A stretch of DNA of 53,184 nt from Mastigamoeba balamuthi (Eukaryota; Evosea; Mastigamoebida; Mastigamoebidae), in the NCBI GenBank assembly GCA_902651635.1, contig CACRSC010000010.1:653792-706975 (forward strand), given 5' to 3'. Position 1 is the stretch's first letter, and each line of letters begins with the position of its first letter. Positions 29,946-40,815 of this stretch are shown piece by piece. The notes under the pieces were generated by a model that was given only the letters and a program-made list of their open reading frames with translations, did not search any database and had not been told where the DNA came from. The position numbers and the translations under genes were made by a program.

Positions 29946-32600
29946 TCAGTCGGAGTCGCGTGGCGTCTCCTCGTTCAACTTGGTGACCATTTCACGAGGT
30001 GAGCCGGTTCCGAGTGTCGCTCCCATGTACAGGAACTGGGGGCGGCGGCCCAGAGTGGGTCCGTAGAGGGAGGGCAGCCTGTTCTTGGGGATGACAGCGA
30101 CATTGTCGTAGCTCCACAGGTGCTGCTGCAGGACGCTCTCTGGGATTTCGCGCCAAGCTATGATGACCAACAAGGACAGCTTTGGCAGGGCCCCGGCTCT
30201 CACGATGTTGTTAAACGAGTGACCCTTCTTGTCGATTTCGTCAGCTTGCATCACAGTTGTGCTACCCTCGGCAGTGTATCGGGCCTCAACAGCGCACGCA
30301 AGGAAGGATGACGGCGTCTTGAAGAGGGAGACCATATCGAGCCTGCACAATGGGAGTAAATGAGCTTGATATCGATATGTAGTAATCGCATACCCTGCCT
30401 GCCCACTGGGTGGAACGAATATTCCCTCTCTGTCCTGGAACACGTCCCTCCAGGGTTGTGTATCCCAGGCACCCATGAGGTTGGCAGTACGCCACGGGTC
30501 ACCAATGGTGTAGATGCGGGTGCTCCGATGTGAATAATCCTTTCTTCTCCAAATCAAGAGCTCCTTGTAGTGCCTGTCGATCGTCGTCTCAGTTGCTCCG
30601 GGCATGAGCAGGTGCTGAAGCATCTCCCATCCGAGATGGAACAGCTCGAAATGGTCTCCAGCAGCTGATCCAGCAGGCCACTCAATCCCAGTGAGCACGA
30701 AGTCACGCATAATGATCGCAATGCGTTTGGTGATAAACCACTTGTCATCAGGAACCGAACTTGGATTGTCCAGGACGTTGAGGGCCCACATCCGGATCAG
30801 AAATGGCGGGATGACAGGAACGACAGTGTCAGCAACAACAGGCTTCGGAACTCTCGAGCGTGCCCTGCTGCGTGTCTCAGGCCCCCTTCCTTTCAGAGCA
30901 TCAGAGACCGTTTCACCCACTGGTGTGCCTCCACTTGCGACAGTGACAGCATTCATGTAAATCCCCTTGACAATGAGCTCCTGGAATGTTGGCTCTCCGG
31001 GAGCACAGCGGTCATCCAGGTGGTGACCTGTGGAGAGCAGAACAGGTCTCAGAATGTCCACATTCAGCTTTGGGTATCCTGCAGAGTCAAGCTTCACCAG
31101 CTTTTCCATCTCCACGTAGATAGTATTGAGGTTCAGTTCCCGTGGGTCTGGCAGGGCATGAAGGGAACTAAGAACCCTGCAGAGCCTCTCGAGGGTGCGT
31201 GGGTGGCCTCCACAGTCCAGAACAGCGGCATTGAAGGCATGGTATTTCTGCAGCTCAGGGTACTGTTCCGCAACCATCTTCACAGCCGAGTGTGCTCCGA
31301 TCAGTTTCAGTGGGATCCATCTGATGTCCCTAGGCAACGAGGTTAGCTCTCTTTGTGTATCCATCTCTGTACCTGCCCGAGGACGTCTGAAGGCCCATCT
31401 TATCCAGTGAGGTAACGACGTGTAGCAGCTTCCACGCCTCAGACGAGCAGCGAGCCCCTGTGAGGGAAGCAATTTCGTGGAGCACCCGTGTTCCACTTGC
31501 TGCACTTGTCGACAGCAGGTTTGCGACCTCGTCCACGCCAAGGTATATCGCCCTGCAGCCGCCCCTGTCATTCGCCACCGCATCGAGTGCCTTCTCCAGG
31601 CTCAGGTCCACAAAGGTCGGCGATTCTCTTGCCCACTGGGCAAACATATCGAAACACGATGGTGGAACATCGCGTTCGACAGGGAAGTCAAAGAAGTACC
31701 TGCACGAGAACAGTGTTAGCACACTGGTGGACACTGAGTCTCAATACGTCGCCAGGGCCCGCAGGGCGAGGTACTGCAGCGGCATCTCCTCGTCCCCCTG
31801 CAAACGGGGGCCCAGCTGTTGTATGTGACGAGCAGCGGTACGCAGCTGTCCAGCAGGCCCCGCAGCTTCTCCACGAGTGGGCGCTGCTCGTCTGGAAGCA
31901 TCTGTACCAGAACAGATTCGTCGTCTGCAAGGAGCTTGGGCAGTTCGTGCCACACGTCATCAAGCAGTCGCGACTTGCCAGTGCCCGGTGCCCCCGCTGT
32001 CGAACACAGGGGCACAGACTGCCGTGCATCGACACTCTTGTGACTCAGAATCGCAGTGAAGCACTGAACCAACTCGTAGAAGGCGTCGATGCGCGAGGTT
32101 GTGGTGAGCACGTGCGGTGCACGCTGGCCGCAAGGGAAGGCGATCAGATAGCATTGATCGGGAAGTGATTACAAATGGCGCACGTTGTTCGGGACCCTGC
32201 GGTCGGTCTTGGGGCGCAAGTGCGAGGGAAGATTCTTGCTTGCCATCCACGCTTCGATCGACTTCAGCACACATTCAGCGGACGTCGTGTCGAAGACGAC
32301 GGTGTTCATACCTGCAATGAAAACGGGCACTGTTGTGAGGGACAATGAAGAATCGGCCGTGAAACAGTGGCACAATTCCTGCTTTCACAAATGAACAGGG
32401 TGGGAAAGGGACACACGGTGGCGGAAGAGCACGCAGAGGGCTCTAACAACAAACTCCTCCTCGAAGCCGAGCTCATGGAAGAGAGTGCTCAGCACAGCCT
32501 CAGACGCGCCCAGAGATGGCAGCTTCATGTTCTTTTTCGAGAGCCTGCTCTGCATCTCCTCCCACAGGGCGTCCTCCCACAGCTTCATCTCGTCATTCAT
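29946..32600 (-). CDS. Crinkler/RHS-type P-loop NTPase, about 6 exons, with a possible frame disruption
   Basis: Exons 32600-32417, 32311-32184, 32123-31748, 31699-31373, 31329-30394 and 30342-29946. It has a Walker A motif (STAGAPGTGKSRLLDD) and about 110 residues later a Walker B-like strand (AIYLGVDEVANLL), then a TSLDKMGLQ segment. This order is typical of the STAND-like NTPase of Crinkler (CRN) effectors and trypanosome RHS proteins. The downstream 450 residues are a separate unrecognised region. Within exon 3 the frame changes between LLVTYNS and QGDEEMPLQYLALRALA, at a run of five G (about 31806-31810, plus strand). This is either a one-base sequencing error, a very short intron or a genuine frameshift. 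Start chosen at MNDEMKLWEDALW; an upstream exon cannot be excluded. Role in the cell unknown. Confidence 0.65.
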
Positions 32601-32711
32601 TTTGCCACTGCCACTGGAGTACTGCTCTGTGGGCGCCGACAACTGAATTTCGCGTGCGAGCCTGGCAGGATTGCAAAAGTGTCGGGGATCAGCGCTCAGG
32701 ATTTGCCAAAA

Positions 32712-32889
32712 TCACAATTGATCTGTTCCTCCGGATAGATCTTCCTGTCCGAGATACCGATATCTATTTCCTGGGGCACCGAAATGGGAATTGGATAGGC
32801 TGCCGAGAGTTCACTGGCTAGCGATGCGATGAGGCACTGACACGCCAGGGGTTCGCAACAGGAGGATCTCACACACTTCGCCTTGCACC
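32712..32889. repeat. Upstream block shared by both Crinkler-like genes, copy A
   Basis: About 180 bases resembling 35782-35960: CAATTGATC, then ATCTTCCTGTCCGAGATACC, GGGAATTGGATAGG, TGCCGAGA, GCACTGACACGCC and GGAGGATCTCACACACTTCG in the same order. It lies about 110 bases upstream of the NTPase start and probably carries promoter elements and part of the neighbouring gene's 3' flank. Confidence 0.8.
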
Positions 32890-33709
32890 TGACAGAGCTG
32901 GGAATTCTCTGTACCAGGACTGGCCCCGAGTCTTACCCTGCAATGACCTCCGCCTTGGACAAGAGTGACAGCACCAGAGAGGATACCAGCGTCCAAAACA
33001 ACAAGTGTAGAATAAAGAGTGGGCCGATCTACCAGGTTTTCCTATCTTCTCAGAGACAATCAAGGCTTGGATTTGGACCTGGATGCACAGATACTAATAT
33101 TGGTACGGAAAACAATCTGGCCGGCAGCTGGACTCCATCTCAATTTCATGAAGGGCTCGAAAACAGCATCTTGATCAACGTTCATCAAGTCGCCAGTGCA
33201 CTCGACGCACTGGCGGTTGCCCAAGTCAGTTTGATGTGCACGTCGCTTTTTTCTACCGAGGTCCCTTGCACAGCATGCGGGCGACAGGGGCGTGCCATCC
33301 TACCCTTACAAGCAGTGCAATCGCGTTCCACAGCCCGTGACTGGTCACCTTTCACGCTCTGCATCTGCCTGATCATCCGTTCAAGCGGTGATGTCCACGT
33401 TTACAGCAGCTGTCTGACCTCGTTCTCCTCGCCAGCACAGATGCATCCTTGCTTTCCACGTGTAATGCCCTAGAGAGTGGCTAGGGCTGCCCTTGCCTCC
33501 GGCGTCGCTAGCTGTAAGCACGACGTCACTGCGTCTCACTGGCAGAAGGGAGCAGCTTGATCGCGGTGCACAGGAACGGGAAGGCTTGAAGAACAAGATC
33601 TTGCCGGTGCCCGCTCCCCACGTTTACAGAATAGGAAAGATGCTCGTTGCATCAGGCCAGAAGAAATGTATGATCAGTGGGCCATGGGCGTCGGCCATGC
33701 TTAACTCGA
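32890..33709 (-). pseudogene. Decayed copy of the FCP1-like phosphatase gene and flanks
   Basis: At about 33527-33640 the minus strand reads GAGTGKILFF, then in another frame FPFLCTAIKLLPSASE. This matches GAGTGKFLFF and RPFLCAAIKLL of the intact gene's exon 4 (36711-37065), with frameshifts. The plus-strand bases match too (TGTCTCACTGGCAGAAGG versus TGCGTCTCACTGGCAGAAGG). The rest of the segment (32890-33500) holds short broken coding-looking pieces (for example VECTGDLMNVDQD on the minus strand) that I cannot align by eye. It stands where the intact phosphatase stands relative to the other Crinkler-like gene. Confidence 0.7.
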
Positions 33710-35770
33710 TTAGAAGTGTGTGCGTCCTAAGACTCTGCTCTCTGGGTATTCTGCAAGGAGCTGTTGAGCCATCTCGTCGTCGTGTTCGCATTTCATGGGC
33801 ATGGAGTCGGAGGCACCCTCGGGCCACTGGATCTCTGTGTGATTCATGAAGGCCGGGTACCTGTCAATTTCGGCCTTGCCCGCCCAGTCAAAGTCAACGA
33901 TGAACGCGGCCATCTTCTCACCACACGTCCTCCCGAAGATGTTCGGGTACCTCAGATCGCCGTGCACGAGGTTGTTTGCTCGAAGGAGTTGCAGGACCTC
34001 CAGAAGCGAGTCCCGGAAGACAGTCCCCCCAGCCGCCACCGCCTTGTCGAACTCCAGCAGCTCCTCGCACCATTCCATTACCACCACTCGCCACCCGTCG
34101 CCATGCTCCCCTAGTGCCCCCTCGTACAGCAGCTTCGGGGCCATCTGGTGCCCAGAGAGCAGGATGTGTGCCTCCTTTCCGTACCGCCTCACAAACTTGA
34201 TTGCTAGCTGCTTCGGCACGGTGAGGTCGCCACCGGCGCCCACGACCTCTGCGCGGAACAGGAGCTTCTTCGCCTGCAGCTGCTCGGTGTATTTGAACCG
34301 TATGGTGGCCTCGCTCTCGGATTGGAAGTGCACCACGTATGGGTAGTATTGCACGAGCGGGCTTGTTGTGCTGATGCTGTCAATAACGTTGCTGTAGTGG
34401 GTCATGAGCATTGGTAGGGTCAGCTTCAAGGCGTGGACGAAACGCGCCGCGCGGAGCATCGCGTCTGGTATTGGCAGCAGGTTGAGGGATACTACGGGGT
34501 CCACACGACGCCCAGCAGCAACGTGAACTCGGAGTAGTGGGCCCTCAAGCTCCAGCAGGACCGCTGGACACGGCGACCTGTCCACAATACTCTCGACGTC
34601 GTCCTTTGCCCAGAAGCGCGCATAGTAAAGGAAGTTCTGAACGACGAGATCACCCACTTGCCAGTGCGATACCAGCCATTGAGGTTCGAGAAAAAGGCGG
34701 TCGGCGTACCCTTTCCAGTGTCTGGCATGACCACGAGGTTTGCCAGCATCGCCAAAGGAGAGCCGCCGCCAACGACGCTGCCGTCTGTCTTCGAGCCGTC
34801 GATCGTGTACGGGTCAAAGTTGGTCATCCCGAGGTGGTCCATCAGCGGCCGGAATGCGGCACGGAAGCCATCTGCCCTTCTGGCCTTGCCACCCGGGCCG
34901 CAGCAGAAGTTTGGCATTGTGCTCACTAGGTCCTGCACGACCTGCTCGGCGTCGTAAGATGGTGGCTGCAGCGAGAGGAGAGGAGCACTGCATACCTGGC
35001 AGTCGTCCTTGTCAGGCAGCGCGCTGACGCACATCTCCGCAAAGGCTCGGAGCTCCTGCGACAGTAGAACAGCGGGAATGCCGCCTGACGTTCCAGCGGG
35101 CCTGTGGCAGAACAGGACCGTATTCTCTGCCCCCTGCGGGCTCTCCAGCAGGCCGATGTCGCCCGCGACCGATGACGGAGCTTTTTTGGCCCTCTCCGAC
35201 CACTTGTAGGCCTCGCGCACCGCTGCGGGCGACAGCACCGGCGTGGCCGCGGGGGGGAGCTTGGGGGCCTCGACGCCCATCTGGCACAGCGCGCCGGCGA
35301 AGGTCTGGGCGGTCGCCACGCTCCCGAGCACCTCGTCGTCGAGCCTGGCGAAGTCGAGGCGCTGCTCGAGCTGCTCGCGGTCCGTCACGCGCAGGCGCTT
35401 CTTCTCGCGGTCCTCCAGCCTGTCGTACAGCGACCACACGCGCTTGTGCGCTGCCGCCCGTAGGGCTGTGCGCTCTGCCCTGCGCTTCTCAGCCTGCCGA
35501 TCCGCGGGCTCTGCCTCCTCTGCTGCACGGGCCTTGTCTGCGGCGTCCTGCACGCGGGTGAGTGGGCGCTGGCAGGCGACGGCGGAGCACCACGAGCTGC
35601 TGGGCCGACTGCTGCGAGACGGCGCACAAGCGGCACGCAGGCGCGAACACGGAGGCGTGGGCGACGACGAAGCTCCGCAGCGTGGCGAGCCTGAACTTAT
35701 CGTCGGCCACGGCCATCGCCGAGTCCACGAACGACGACACCACCGCCTCGTCGTCAGTCCCTGTCGCCAT
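33710..35770 (-). CDS. Crinkler-type protein with C-terminal protein-kinase-like domain, 3 exons
   Basis: Exons 35770-35594, 35547-34710 and 34656-33710 give 653 aa; introns are GTGGTG...GTGCAG and GTACGC...GGCAAG (53 nt). A charged helical region follows the N-terminal exon (residues about 60-120, for example RQAEKRRAERTALRAAAHKR). The middle (MPDTGKVGDLVVQNFLYYARFW, then PCPAVLLELEGPLLRVHVAAG) resembles the domain that precedes the kinase in many Crinkler-type proteins. The kinase-like domain has NNLVHGDLRYPNIFG as catalytic loop and AAFIVDFDWAGKAEIDRYP in place of DFG, both typical of the Crinkler/fungal-type kinase group. Kinase activity is plausible because HxDxxxxN and the DFD Asp are present. 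Targets are unknown. It shares an upstream block with the NTPase gene. Confidence 0.8.
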
Positions 35771-35781
35771 GGCGCGCGAAA

Positions 35782-35960
35782 ATACAATTGATCCGTCCCT
35801 GCCGAAAAATCTTCCTGTCCGAGATACCGATATGAATTTCCTGGGAGATACAGAACTGGGAATTGGATAGGATGCCGAGAATTCATTGCCTAGCGAGGCG
35901 ATGAAGCACTGACACGCCGGGGATCTCACCTGGAGGATCTCACACACTTCGCCTTGCACC
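35782..35960. repeat. Upstream block shared by both Crinkler-like genes, copy B
   Basis: Counterpart of 32712-32889. It lies directly between the kinase-domain gene's start (35770) and the stop codon of the phosphatase gene (35988), so it serves as promoter of one and 3' flank of the other. Confidence 0.8.
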
Positions 35961-35987
35961 AGACCGTAGAGGGTTAGTTGAGATGCC

Positions 35988-37683
35988 TCAGACGTCGCGC
36001 TTGCACACGCAGCACCTCCTGGAGGCCAGGCTGCGGCGTGTCTCGACCACCCTGCGGCAGTGGCGGCCTGCGTGGCAAAAACATGTCAGATGCAGGGAGC
36101 GAGGCCCAGAGGCAGGGAGGCTGAGCCCACAGTAGTGCGAGCCTCTGTGGCCTGCATCCAGGTCTATGGGGCACGTGCTGCGCAGGAACTCGGCCACCCT
36201 CTCCACAGGCAGGCCCGTGGCACACCCGGCAGCGTGGAGGGCCTGGGGGCAGGGTCAGGCAGGAGGAGGGGGCAGCGGGGCTACCTTGGCCATGATCTGG
36301 AACGCTGTGTCGACGAGGAAGACGTTGTCGAACGGGTCCGCCGAGGTGAACTCGAAGGGGGTGGCCTGAATGAACGCGACGCCCTGGGGGAGGCTCTCGT
36401 CCCACACCTCCCTCTTGTCGTCAACGATGAAGCAGAGCGACCCAGCAGGAGGGCTGGGGACCAGTGTCTTGCGCTTCTTCTGCCTCGGGTCCTCGGTCTG
36501 GCAGTGGGCCAGCACAGCGGTCAGTGGGAGAGGACTCGGCAACCAAGCTACTCACCGTCGTACAGACGACGTGGCCGTGCAGCTCCCCGATGTACCTGCT
36601 GATCTCACCGACCAGGAACGAGTTGTTGAACGTGTTGATGGAGAACCTGTCCGGGGGAGGGTCCTGTCAGAAGAGAGCAGCTGCAGAAGCACGACATCGC
36701 TGTGTCTCACTGGCAGAAGGGCCGCAGCAGCTTGATGGCGGCGCAGAGGAACGGGCGGACCCGGAAGAACAAGAACTTGCCGGTGCCCGCGCCCCACGTG
36801 CAGCACTCGTCCAGTGGGCTCGCAGACCGGGCGGCCCAGTTCAGCACCTCGGAGCAGACGAACGGCCCCTTGGACACGCCCGCAATCAGCGTCTTGTCGA
36901 GGTCGAGGTACACGTGGACCGGAGCGTCGCCGCTGAGGGCCAGCGTGGCGATGCGGCGGCAGAGGAGGTCTCCCAGCAGACCCACGGGGCTCTCGGCTCC
37001 AGCCCGCGAATGTGTTCCCAACGCAAACGCCTCCACGCAGCCACGGCGAGGCGAGCGAATGCAGTCTGTGGCAGAAAGCAAGGGGATCAGCGCAGGGAGG
37101 GCACAGAGCACGCTACAGGTGGCAGGCTGCACGCGCCATACATCTGGGAGAAGGAGAGCGTGTTCTTGGCGACTTCGACCAGGAAAGACCACAGGGGTGC
37201 GTTCCCCAGCGCGTCAGCTGCCTGCGAATCTCTGTGTCAGAACGGGCCGACGTCGGGGGACTGCAGGTCACCGCCAGGTAGTCGAAGAACACGCGCAGGT
37301 CGAGGGACCGCAGGGAGCTGAGCGCCGACACAAAGGCGCTGGGGACCAGAGCGCGGACGGCGTCGTCGAGCAGAAGCAGTCCACCCCTCGCCGCCAGAGG
37401 GAGGAAGCAACTGGCAGACTCACCGCCCCTCCCCTGCAGGCAGCAGAACAGCAGTGCGAACTCGAGGGCCGGGGCAGTGCACCACAGACGAAGCGGACCT
37501 GTTCCGCTCGGAGTAAGAGACAGAGGACGAACGAGGGATGGAGGGCGAACTACCGCCAGAGGAGACCGCGACGGCGTGAAGGGCTTTTGCTCTGGGGCAG
37601 AAGGAGAGCCACTTGTCGTCGGTGGTGGGGATCTCCCGGCCGTCTGCGGCGACTATCGCGCTTCGTGGGCATCTCAGCTCCAT
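35988..37683 (-). CDS. FCP1/SCP-like HAD phosphatase, 7 exons
   Basis: Exons 37683-37554, 37498-37272, 37221-37137, 37065-36711, 36646-36556, 36497-36285 and 36242-35988 give 451 aa. The HAD signature DxDxT is present (VHVYLDLDKTLIAG), with the later acidic motif FIVDDKREVWDE, equivalent to the IDDRxDVW motif of FCP1/NIF-family CTD phosphatases. A Cys/His-rich C terminus (HYCGLSL, CFCHAGRHC, RRCCVCKRDV) may bind zinc. The expected reaction is Asp-dependent dephosphorylation of phospho-Ser/Thr. Whether RNA polymerase II is the substrate cannot be told. The third intron fits phase only with a GC donor (GCGCGT at 37136). A decayed relative lies at 33527-33640. Confidence 0.8.
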
Positions 37684-37930
37684 GTTCGATAAAGAAAACA
37701 CTCAAATGTGATAAGATTTGTTCACACGAATCAATTTATCGTGTGTTGTGACGAATGAGTTCTGTGCACACTTGGTGCCAGGTATGGCTGCAGGTAAAAA
37801 ACAAGGGGACAAGAGAGGCCAGAGGCAATTTGCGTTCTCATCTAAGTATGTTGACATTGTTTCAGGTACTGCAACGAGCACGTGAACAAGTGGGCACTTT
37901 CGAGTGCCGCCTCCCGGGATGGCGCTGCTC
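37684..37930. other. Short intergenic region
   Basis: AT-rich near 37685-37760, with a TTCACACGAATCAATTTATC string just upstream of the phosphatase start. The rest lies 3' of the gene ending at 37931. No gene seen. Confidence 0.4.
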
Positions 37931-39089
37931 TCACAGCAGTGCCGCTGCCGACACCGCGGCCAGGGCCACGGCTGCAGTCGACACGGCCGAGGCGGCCGAC
38001 TTCGGGCTCTCGTCGTCGACCATCCCGGTAACGGGGATGACCGTCATCGTCTCCCATCCCGCTGCCACCGTGTTGGAGCACGCCACCTTGCGCGGGCTGT
38101 TGACGACCTGCAGGTACTTGCCGTTGGTCGCCTTGAACACCCACTGGTTGTTGCCCTTGGACTCGGGGAAGAACGTCTCCCAGTCGTCGGCCTTGTCGCG
38201 GTCGCACGTGACCTCCCCGTTGTTGGGGTTCGCGCTCACGTACTTGCCGTGCGCGCCCTTCAGATACACCGCCCCGGTCCTGCTGCTCTTCTCGATGGTG
38301 AAGACCTCCCACGCTGCAGGGTCATCGCGAGTTAACACAATTTCAATCGGGTTTGTGCGTCTTTTGTTTCGTGGAGAAACTGGCGTACCCTGGACAGAAT
38401 TGCGGTCGGCCTCGAGCTTGCCGTCGGGCTGCGCGCTGAGGTACGTGTTGAAGAACGACTTGATGCTAACCCTGCCCTGCAGACCGGTGTCGGGCTTGGT
38501 GCTCGACGAGGCGACGGGGTCGGGCCCGGGCCCGGGGTTGTTGGCGAGCTGCGGGCACATGTTGAGGTAGTACACCACGCCGTTCTGCTTGGCAGACCCC
38601 GAGCTCTCCTGGGCCATGCACGTGAACGTCGACGTCATGTCGTCGTACNNNNNNNNNNNNNNNNNNNNNNNNNNNNNNNNNNNNNNNNNNNNNNNNNNNN
38701 NNNNNNNNNNNNNNNNNNNNNNNNNNNNNNNNNNNNNNNNNNNNNNNNNNNNNNNNNNNNNNNNNNNNNNNNNNNNNNNNNNNNNNNNNNNNNNNNNNNN
38801 NNNNNNNNNNNNNNNNNNNNNNNNNNNNNNNNNNNNNNNNNNNNNNNNNNNNNNNNNNNNNNNNNNNNNNNNNNNNNNNNNNNNNNNNNNNNNNNNNNNN
38901 NNNNNNNNNNNNNNNNNNNNNNNNNNNNNNNNNNNNNNNNNNNNNNNNNNNNNNNNNNNNNNNNNNNNNNNNNNNNNNNNNNNNNNNNNNNNNNNNNNNN
39001 NNNNNNNNNNNNNNNNNNNNNNNNNNNNNNNNNNNNNNNNNNNNNNNNNNNNNCGCGGAGAGGAAGAGAGCAAGGGCTGCGCGCTGCAT
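37931..39089 (-). CDS. Secreted, probably GPI-anchored protein with fascin/trefoil-like domain; interrupted by a gap
   Basis: ATG 39089 starts a signal peptide (MQRAALALFLSA) that runs into the N gap at 38649-39053. After the gap come a Cys-containing segment with VVYYLNMCPQLANNP, reminiscent of MRH/mannose-6-phosphate-receptor homology domains, and a Pro-rich linker. Next, split by an intron (38388-38314), is a beta-trefoil-like domain with repeated FFNTYLSAQPDGKL, GAHGKYVSANPNNGEV and ATNGKYLQVVNS units, as in fascin-type folds. The last 20 residues are hydrophobic with no following charge (AAVALAAVSAAALL), a GPI-attachment signal. A surface carbohydrate-binding or adhesive role is inferred. 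The second Cys partners and first domain are hidden in the gap. Confidence 0.75.
38649..39053. other. Assembly gap of 405 N inside the secreted-protein gene
   Basis: Undetermined bases between the signal peptide and the YYLNMCPQL domain. 405 is divisible by 3, but the gap must contain unknown exon or intron sequence. Confidence 0.95.
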
Positions 39090-39812
39090 GACGCTGTCTT
39101 GGAGGGCTGCTGCTTGCCGGAGGTGGTGTGCTGGTACCGCTCGGTCACGCAGAGTATAAAATGTGGCAGTTATCGCATGGCAGTTGTATCTTTTATGCCC
39201 CCGGAGGTGCATTTTTCCGTGCCGTTGTTCACAGCGTCCCCGCAGTGCACCAAAATCTTGCCACGTTCGCTGCAACGGCTGTGCATCCCCTGCAATTGCC
39301 CATCAGCGGCCCAACCCTCGCGGGGGTGGCCCACCGTCGCATTGCCCCCAGCCCCCTGGAAGCGAGGCTCACGGCACCCGCTGGCCGCGAGGCCCTGAGC
39401 GGTGTGGGGAGCATTGCAATTAAAGTTCATTTCACGAGCCTTTGGAATACCCGCACAAGTGACACACGCGTCCCGTTGCGGACAAACCGCATCCCCCTTT
39501 TAAGATCGGAGCGCCTTCTGCAGTGCGCCAGCCCCCGGATTGCTCGTATCACGGATTGCACCTGCACAGACGGCAGGCCCCAGAGAACGGAAGAAGGAAG
39601 CAGTCGGTTGAGTTCTATGCTCCTCCGACTCGCCAACTGCCCCAGCAGGCAGCGCTCGAGTCACCTGCCAGCATGCTTCTCCAGGCAGTGGCTCAGTCAC
39701 CAGTGTTGGGGGGAGGAAGGGGTGTGGGGTAAAGGGGCGGGCTTGTGCTGTCCAGACAACCCCTTGTGGTTCTGTCCCTCATCGCCCAGCGCAGCGCAGT
39801 GCCGCGCAGCCC
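39090..39812. other. Intergenic region
   Basis: No convincing gene. Upstream of the secreted-protein start is a GTATAAAATG string (plus strand, about 39153). Open frames on either strand lack recognisable motifs. Confidence 0.4.
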
Positions 39813-40467
39813 TCACTCGTGGCCGTGGACCAGCGGGTTGGTGAAGGCGGCCTTGGCGGGCTCGCAGGACCCCGCAGTCTGCCTGCCCAGCTGCTCCAAC
39901 CAGGCGGCCTGCCTCTTGGGCAGCACCGCGCAGAAGTTGAGCTCGCTGGCCGTGCACCGGCACCTCGCGACATCCACGGGCGCGCTGAGCTCCCACGCGA
40001 GCGCCACCCTCCGCCTGGGCGCTGCCCGCGTGGCCCGCAGCTCGTAATCGACACGCGCGTGGAGGCTGTCGGGCAGCACGAGGCGCAGCGACGCGGGGTC
40101 GCAGCCCTCGGAGCGCACGACGAGCGTCACGGTGTCCTCGTTCTGGGAGTAGCTGTACGCGGGTACCTCGCCGCTGGCGGCCACCTCCGTGTCCGCGAGG
40201 GCCGCGACGGGGGACTGCGGCTGCCCCTCGGCAGGGTCCTCGGCGCGGGGGCTCTGCTCAGGGTCCTGGTCGCCTTGTCGAACTGGGCCCTGCGCCGTCC
40301 GCGTCCATCTGGAGTGTAGCTGCGCCTCCAGCGCCACCTGCGGGTGCCGCGGGGCTCGTGACAGAGGGCAGAGCCTGCACGGTGGGGCGGGGAGGTGCAC
40401 AGAGGGGCTTGCAGAGCCACAGCAGTCTGCCCTCGATGTCGAGCTCCACGCCGCCACGGAGCTGCAT
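39813..40467 (-). CDS. CS-domain (p23/Sgt1-type) protein, 2 exons
   Basis: Exons 40467-40399 and 40337-39813 give 197 aa. The second half is a CS fold: VPAYSYSQNEDTVTLVV, LRLVLPDSLHARVDYELRA, RRRVALAWELSAPVDV, CTASELNFCAVLPKR. CS domains bind HSP90 and act in co-chaperone complexes, so that role is inferred. The N-terminal exon (MQLRGGVELDIEGRLLWL) joins in frame only if the intron uses a GC donor (GCACCT at 40398), because the GT two bases upstream breaks the frame. The gene is divergent from the membrane-protein gene at 40816. A fragment of a second copy lies at 46884-47110. Confidence 0.75.
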
Positions 40468-40815
40468 ACGACCCCGACGACCAGCTGCCTGGGCCGCGTG
40501 GTTGCAGCGCCTTTTCCGTGTCGATCATGCGTGAGCGCGTCTCAGCTGGAGGGGCTGAGGTGAGAGGTGGGCAACTGCGAGCCTACGAGGCGATGTCCCA
40601 CGGGGAATCTGCCCATCAGAGTTGGATTCGTCTGAGAATCACTGGCGTGGCTGGCACAAACTGTGTCTTGCCCAAACAACGTGAACACAACACCGCGGTT
40701 AGTTCGGAATTTGCGGTGCTGGCGCACAGTGGTCGGTGCGACAAGAAAAGCCACGTCATACTGGCCATTATTAGCATTCCATTAAAAGAAGTCCGTGCAA
40801 TACAGCCTCTCACCA

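Noticed and set aside
32883-33473. Plus-strand open frame of 196 codons between the Crinkler-like genes
   Set aside because: No motifs, and the opposite strand carries the decayed phosphatase and other broken pieces, so it is probably antisense noise.
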